From contig JASGFP010000004.1 in assembly GCA_047605445.1 (NCBI GenBank), forward strand, positions 1 to 64,000: a stretch of 64,000 nt of DNA, in the 5' to 3' direction. Shown piece after piece: positions 61,348-64,000 of this stretch; position 1 is the first letter of the stretch; every line of letters starts with the position of its first letter. The position numbers and the translations under genes were made by a program. Under the pieces are notes generated by a model. That model made no database searches, was not told the DNA's origin, and was given only the letters and a program-made list of their open reading frames with translations. Source of the DNA: JAJXWB01 sp047605445 (GTDB lineage: Bacteria; Pseudomonadota; Alphaproteobacteria; Rhizobiales; Beijerinckiaceae).

Positions 61348-61471
61348 TTCTGTTCCTTTTCCGAGTCGGGCGGGAGCATAGCGGGGCCTGCCGCAGGCGC
61401 AACGCTGGCGGGGTTCCCCGCGCGGGCGGCGGGCCAATATAGGGTTCATGCTTCAGCATTGAGGCCGATCC

Positions 61472-62662
61472 ATGCAGGATAGCCCCATGAGAATCGCCGC
61501 CTTCCTCGCTTTTGTCCTTGTTTTCACCGCCCCCGCCCGCGCCGCCTCCGGCGATCCCGCCTTCGACGCCTTCGTCGCCTCGGCCTGGCCGCCAGCGCAG
61601 GCTGCGGGCGTCAGCCGCGAGACCTTCGAGCGCGAGACGGCGGGACTGACGCCCGATCCCGGCATCAAGGCGCAGCCGGCGAAACAGGGCGAGTTTTCGC
61701 TGCCGATCCACGCCTACATCGGGCAGGTGGTGAACGCGCAGAAGGTCGCCATCGGCCGGTCGCGCGCGCGGAGCCTTGGGGACACGCTGGGGAATATCGA
61801 GCGCCGCACTGGCGTGCCGTCCGAAATCTGTCTCGCCATCTGGGGTGTGGAGAGCGGCTACGGTCCGGCGCAGGGCGGGCACGACATTCTGCGCTCGGTC
61901 GCCACGCTTGCGGTGCGCAAGCACCGCGCCGACTTCTACCGCGACGAATTCGTCGCCGCGCTCGTGCTGCTGCAGAACGGCATGCCGCGCGAAAACCTCA
62001 CGGGCTCATGGGCGGGCGCGATGGGCCAGCCGCAATTCACGCCCTCGTCCTATCTGAAATTCGCCGTGAGCTATGGCGGCGGCGGGCAGGCTGACATCTG
62101 GCGCTCGAGCGCGGATGCGCTGGCTTCCATCGCCAATTTCCTGAAGGGCTCCGGCTGGAATCCCGCGCTGCCTGCCGTGATGGAAGTGAATGTGCCGGAA
62201 AATTTCGACTGGAAGCCGGTCGATCTCGATCTCAGCCAATGGCGGCGCCTCGGCTTCGCCCGCGCCGATGGCGAGGCGCTGCCGTCTTCGGGCGCGGCGA
62301 GCCTCTACCTGCCTGAAGGCGCGGCGGGCCCGGCTTTCCTCATCACCGAGAATTGGGAAGTCATCCGGCAATACAACACGTCCGACGCCTATGCGCTGGC
62401 CGTCGCGCTGCTCGCCGAGCGGATCGGCGGGTCCTCGGGGCTCAAGCGCGGGTGGCCGAAGGGTTACGTCTCCATGTCGCTCTCGGATCGCGCGCGCGCG
62501 CAAAGACTTCTCGTCGCCAAGGGGCTTTATTCGGGCGCCACGGATGGCAAGATCGGGCGTGGAACGCGCATGGCGGTGCACGAATTCCAGATGTCTGCAG
62601 GCATGACGCCAGCGGATGGTTTGCTGACGCCGGGGGTTTTGAAGAGGCTGCAGGGGCAATGA
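61472..62662 (+). CDS. Lytic murein transglycosylase (MltB family) with peptidoglycan-binding domain
   Basis: A 396-residue secreted protein. The signal peptide ends near ARA (about residue 24). The SLT/MltB catalytic domain has the Glu in AIWGVESGYGPAQGGHDILRSVATLA, then GSWAGAMGQPQFTPSSYLKFAVSYGGGGQADIWRSSADALASIANFL. A C-terminal PG_binding_1 domain covers about 335-394 (AQRLLVAKGLYSGATDGKIGRGTRMAVHEFQ). It cleaves glycan strands to anhydromuropeptides, upstream of peptidoglycan recycling. No lipobox is visible. ATG 61487 is an alternative start with AGGA upstream. Confidence 0.94.
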   Translation: MQDSPMRIAAFLAFVLVFTAPARAASGDPAFDAFVASAWPPAQAAGVSRETFERETAGLTPDPGIKAQPAKQGEFSLPIHAYIGQVVNAQKVAIGRSRARSLGDTLGNIERRTGVPSEICLAIWGVESGYGPAQGGHDILRSVATLAVRKHRADFYRDEFVAALVLLQNGMPRENLTGSWAGAMGQPQFTPSSYLKFAVSYGGGGQADIWRSSADALASIANFLKGSGWNPALPAVMEVNVPENFDWKPVDLDLSQWRRLGFARADGEALPSSGAASLYLPEGAAGPAFLITENWEVIRQYNTSDAYALAVALLAERIGGSSGLKRGWPKGYVSMSLSDRARAQRLLVAKGLYSGATDGKIGRGTRMAVHEFQMSAGMTPADGLLTPGVLKRLQGQ

Positions 62663-62671
62663 AAGTCTTGT

Positions 62672-62716
62672 TCCCTCCCCACCCGGGCGCGCAAGCGCGA
62701 CCCGGGTGGCGAGGGA
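62672..62716. repeat. 45-nt palindromic repeat
   Basis: TCCCTCCCCACCCGGGCGCGC and its inverted partner GCGCGACCCGGGTGGCGAGGGA form a long imperfect stem with a 2-nt loop, 9 bp after the transglycosylase stop. It probably belongs to the same class of intergenic REP-like elements. Confidence 0.7.
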
Positions 62717-62748
62717 GATGGAGCCGACGAAGCGAGCTGGATGGGAAG

Positions 62749-63552
62749 ATGAACTACGTCTCGATCGAAAAAGGCCTCGGCCCCGAAGGCCGTATCGCCG
62801 TCGTGCGTTTCGACCGCGGCGACAGGCTGAACGCCCTGTCGGCCGACGCCATGCGCGAATTGCGCGCGGCGGCGCAATCGTTCGAGGACGATCCCGCGAC
62901 CTCCGTCGTCATCCTCACCGGCAACGCCTATGGGTTTTCGGCGGGGTTCGACCTGAAGGATCCAGAAGGCCGCGGCCGGGCCAGCCTTGGTCTGGGCGAG
63001 CGCCGCGCCGCACTGATGGTCGGCCCGCGCATGTGCCGCGCCTGGTACGAGATGGAGCAGGTGACGATCTGCGCCATCGAGGGCCATTGCATCGGCGGCG
63101 GCGCGGCGCTCGCCGTCTCGCTCGACTTCCGATTCTGCGGGCGCAACGCGCATTTCCGCATTCCCGAAGTCGAACTCGGCATGAACATGAGCTGGGGCTC
63201 GGTGCCGCGCATCCTGCAACTGATCGGGCCGGCGCGGACCAAGCAGGCGGTGATCCTCGCTTCCGACCGCATCTCGGCGCCAGAGGCCGAGCGTTGGGGA
63301 CTTGTCGAGAAAGTGACGGAAGATCTGGAGGCCTACACGACGGCCTTCGCCTTCGCCGAAAGAATCGCGGCTCAGCCGCCGATTCCCACCATGATGACCA
63401 AGACGACCGTCAACCGTCTCGCCGGCGCGCTCGACGATCTCGCCAGCCACATGGACCGCGACCAGTTCGCGCTGACCAACCTGTCGGAGGATCATGCCGA
63501 GGGGGTGGCCGCCTTCATGGAGCGCAGGAAGCCGAAGTTCAGGGGGCGGTGA
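62749..63552 (+). CDS. Enoyl-CoA hydratase/isomerase family protein
   Basis: A 267-residue crotonase-fold enzyme. It shows RFDRGDRLNALSADAMREL, the oxyanion-hole segments ILTGNAYGFSAGFDLKD and AIEGHCIGGGAALAVSLDFRF, and FRIPEVELGMNMSWGSVPRIL. The second catalytic Glu of canonical hydratases falls in the PEVELGM block. A specific substrate cannot be named. The start at 62749 follows a palindromic repeat; an in-frame upstream extension lies in the repeat and is not credible. The last 14 bp overlap the convergent SRPBCC gene. Confidence 0.9.
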   Translation: MNYVSIEKGLGPEGRIAVVRFDRGDRLNALSADAMRELRAAAQSFEDDPATSVVILTGNAYGFSAGFDLKDPEGRGRASLGLGERRAALMVGPRMCRAWYEMEQVTICAIEGHCIGGGAALAVSLDFRFCGRNAHFRIPEVELGMNMSWGSVPRILQLIGPARTKQAVILASDRISAPEAERWGLVEKVTEDLEAYTTAFAFAERIAAQPPIPTMMTKTTVNRLAGALDDLASHMDRDQFALTNLSEDHAEGVAAFMERRKPKFRGR

Positions 63553-63937
63553 GCGCGCGCTCCATCGCCGCCGCGCCCGCCGTCATGGCGGCGTCGATGG
63601 CGTCGCGCGCGTCGTGCGGCAGGAAGTCGGCCGTCCAGACGACCTTCACTCGATCGCCATCCGTCACGACCTGCGCCGATCCGTTGTAATGCGTCGTGCG
63701 TCCGCCTTCGGCGGACCAGACGAGGCGACGGCGCTCCTGGTCCAGCGCCACGATCGGCTCGCGCACGACCATTCCATTGGCGAAGGTCACGACGCGCGCG
63801 ACGCCGCCGTCCTCCACCTTCGTGTCGATCACGAAGCCCGGCACAAGCCGCGTTTGCAGCGCGCCGATGTCGCGGATCGCGTCCCACGCAGCCTCGGCGG
63901 AAACGCCGACCGCGATTTCCTTCACGACCGTCCCCAC
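63539..63937 (-). CDS. SRPBCC (START-like) family protein
   Basis: A 132-residue protein with the polyketide-cyclase/START-like fold: VVKEIAVGVSAEAAWDAIRDIG (N-terminal strand and helices), VVTFANGMVVREPIVALDQERRRLVWSAEGG, a beta-sheet core, and the long C-terminal helix ARDAIDAAMTAGAAAMERAL that lines the pocket. A hydrophobic ligand is likely but unknown. I choose GTG at 63937 because GGAGG lies 7 bp upstream; TTG codons further up are possible. It starts 3 bp after the VOC gene stop, suggesting a shared transcript. Confidence 0.82.
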   Translation of the reverse strand: MGTVVKEIAVGVSAEAAWDAIRDIGALQTRLVPGFVIDTKVEDGGVARVVTFANGMVVREPIVALDQERRRLVWSAEGGRTTHYNGSAQVVTDGDRVKVVWTADFLPHDARDAIDAAMTAGAAAMERALTAP

Positions 63938-63939
63938 TT

Positions 63940-64000
63940 TCAAGCCTCCGCGCTGCAATAGGCTTCGATGCGATAGCCGTCGGGATCGACGACGAAGGCT
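63940..64000 (-). CDS. VOC family protein, C-terminal end only
   Basis: The minus strand at the right edge encodes AFVVDPDGYRIEAYCSAEA and a stop. The DPDGxRIE pattern is the C-terminal strand of glyoxalase/vicinal-oxygen-chelate proteins, with the Glu as a metal ligand. Everything upstream is outside the window, so the specific enzyme is unknown. Confidence 0.7.
   Translation of the reverse strand, partial: AFVVDPDGYRIEAYCSAEA

Overview
This window is GC-rich, gene-dense chromosomal DNA from an alphaproteobacterium, most likely of the order Hyphomicrobiales (Rhizobiales). The evidence is the dnaK/dnaJ/pmtA/pyrF neighbourhood, an AddAB recombinase in place of RecBCD, a DivL-type cell-cycle kinase, a Cpa/Tad pilus locus, a TsaE-AmgK fusion and rhizobial-type malonyl-CoA decarboxylase/MatB. 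Genus cannot be fixed from sequence alone. I see no rRNA, tRNA, CRISPR array, prophage, plasmid function or insertion sequence. The only repeats are short palindromic interspersed elements between genes.

Layout. 1-5.7 kb: end of dnaK, a secreted protein of unknown function, dnaJ, a PmtA-like phospholipid methyltransferase, an NTF2-fold/HxlR divergent pair with twin operators, pyrF, a DUF1330 protein and a small secreted Cys-containing protein. 5.9-17.3 kb: carbon metabolism, with class I fumarase, a quinone oxidoreductase, a feruloyl-CoA-synthase-like ligase, an M20 amidohydrolase, an OmpV/MipA outer-membrane protein, malonyl-CoA synthetase and decarboxylase, and intracellular PHB depolymerase. 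17.5-25.4 kb: a GST-like protein, gamma-glutamyltransferase, the overlapping nucleoside-salvage operon cdd-pnp-deoA, and leucyl aminopeptidase / MarR-type regulator / NlpC-P60 peptidase.

25.5-37.6 kb: a complete tight-adherence (Flp) pilus locus. It comprises tadD, then leftward flp, cpaA, cpaBCDEF, tadB and tadC, and a rightward unit with a pilus N-domain protein and two TadE-like pseudopilins. Four near-consensus CtrA boxes (TTAA-N7-TTAA, one mismatch each) lie upstream of tadD, flp, cpaA and cpaB.

37.6-55.3 kb: phosphohexomutase, HrpB helicase, Kup potassium transporter, then a tightly coupled leftward operon divL / tsaE-amgK fusion / murU-like nucleotidyltransferase / addB / addA. This operon joins cell-cycle signalling, tRNA t6A synthesis, peptidoglycan recycling and double-strand-break repair. 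DivL carries Tyr where kinases carry the phosphorylated His.

55.7-64 kb: gentisate dioxygenase behind a palindromic operator, endonuclease III, DUF2244 membrane protein, an AraC-MGMT DNA repair protein, MAPEG protein, queC, nudC, a lytic transglycosylase, a crotonase, an SRPBCC protein and the end of a VOC-family gene.

Most of the window is ordinary core genome. The items I rate most worth checking are the pilus-wide CtrA-like boxes, a Tyr in place of the base-binding Asn in the purine nucleoside phosphorylase, the secreted protein inserted between dnaK and dnaJ, and two well-defined operators (HxlR pair; gentisate dioxygenase).
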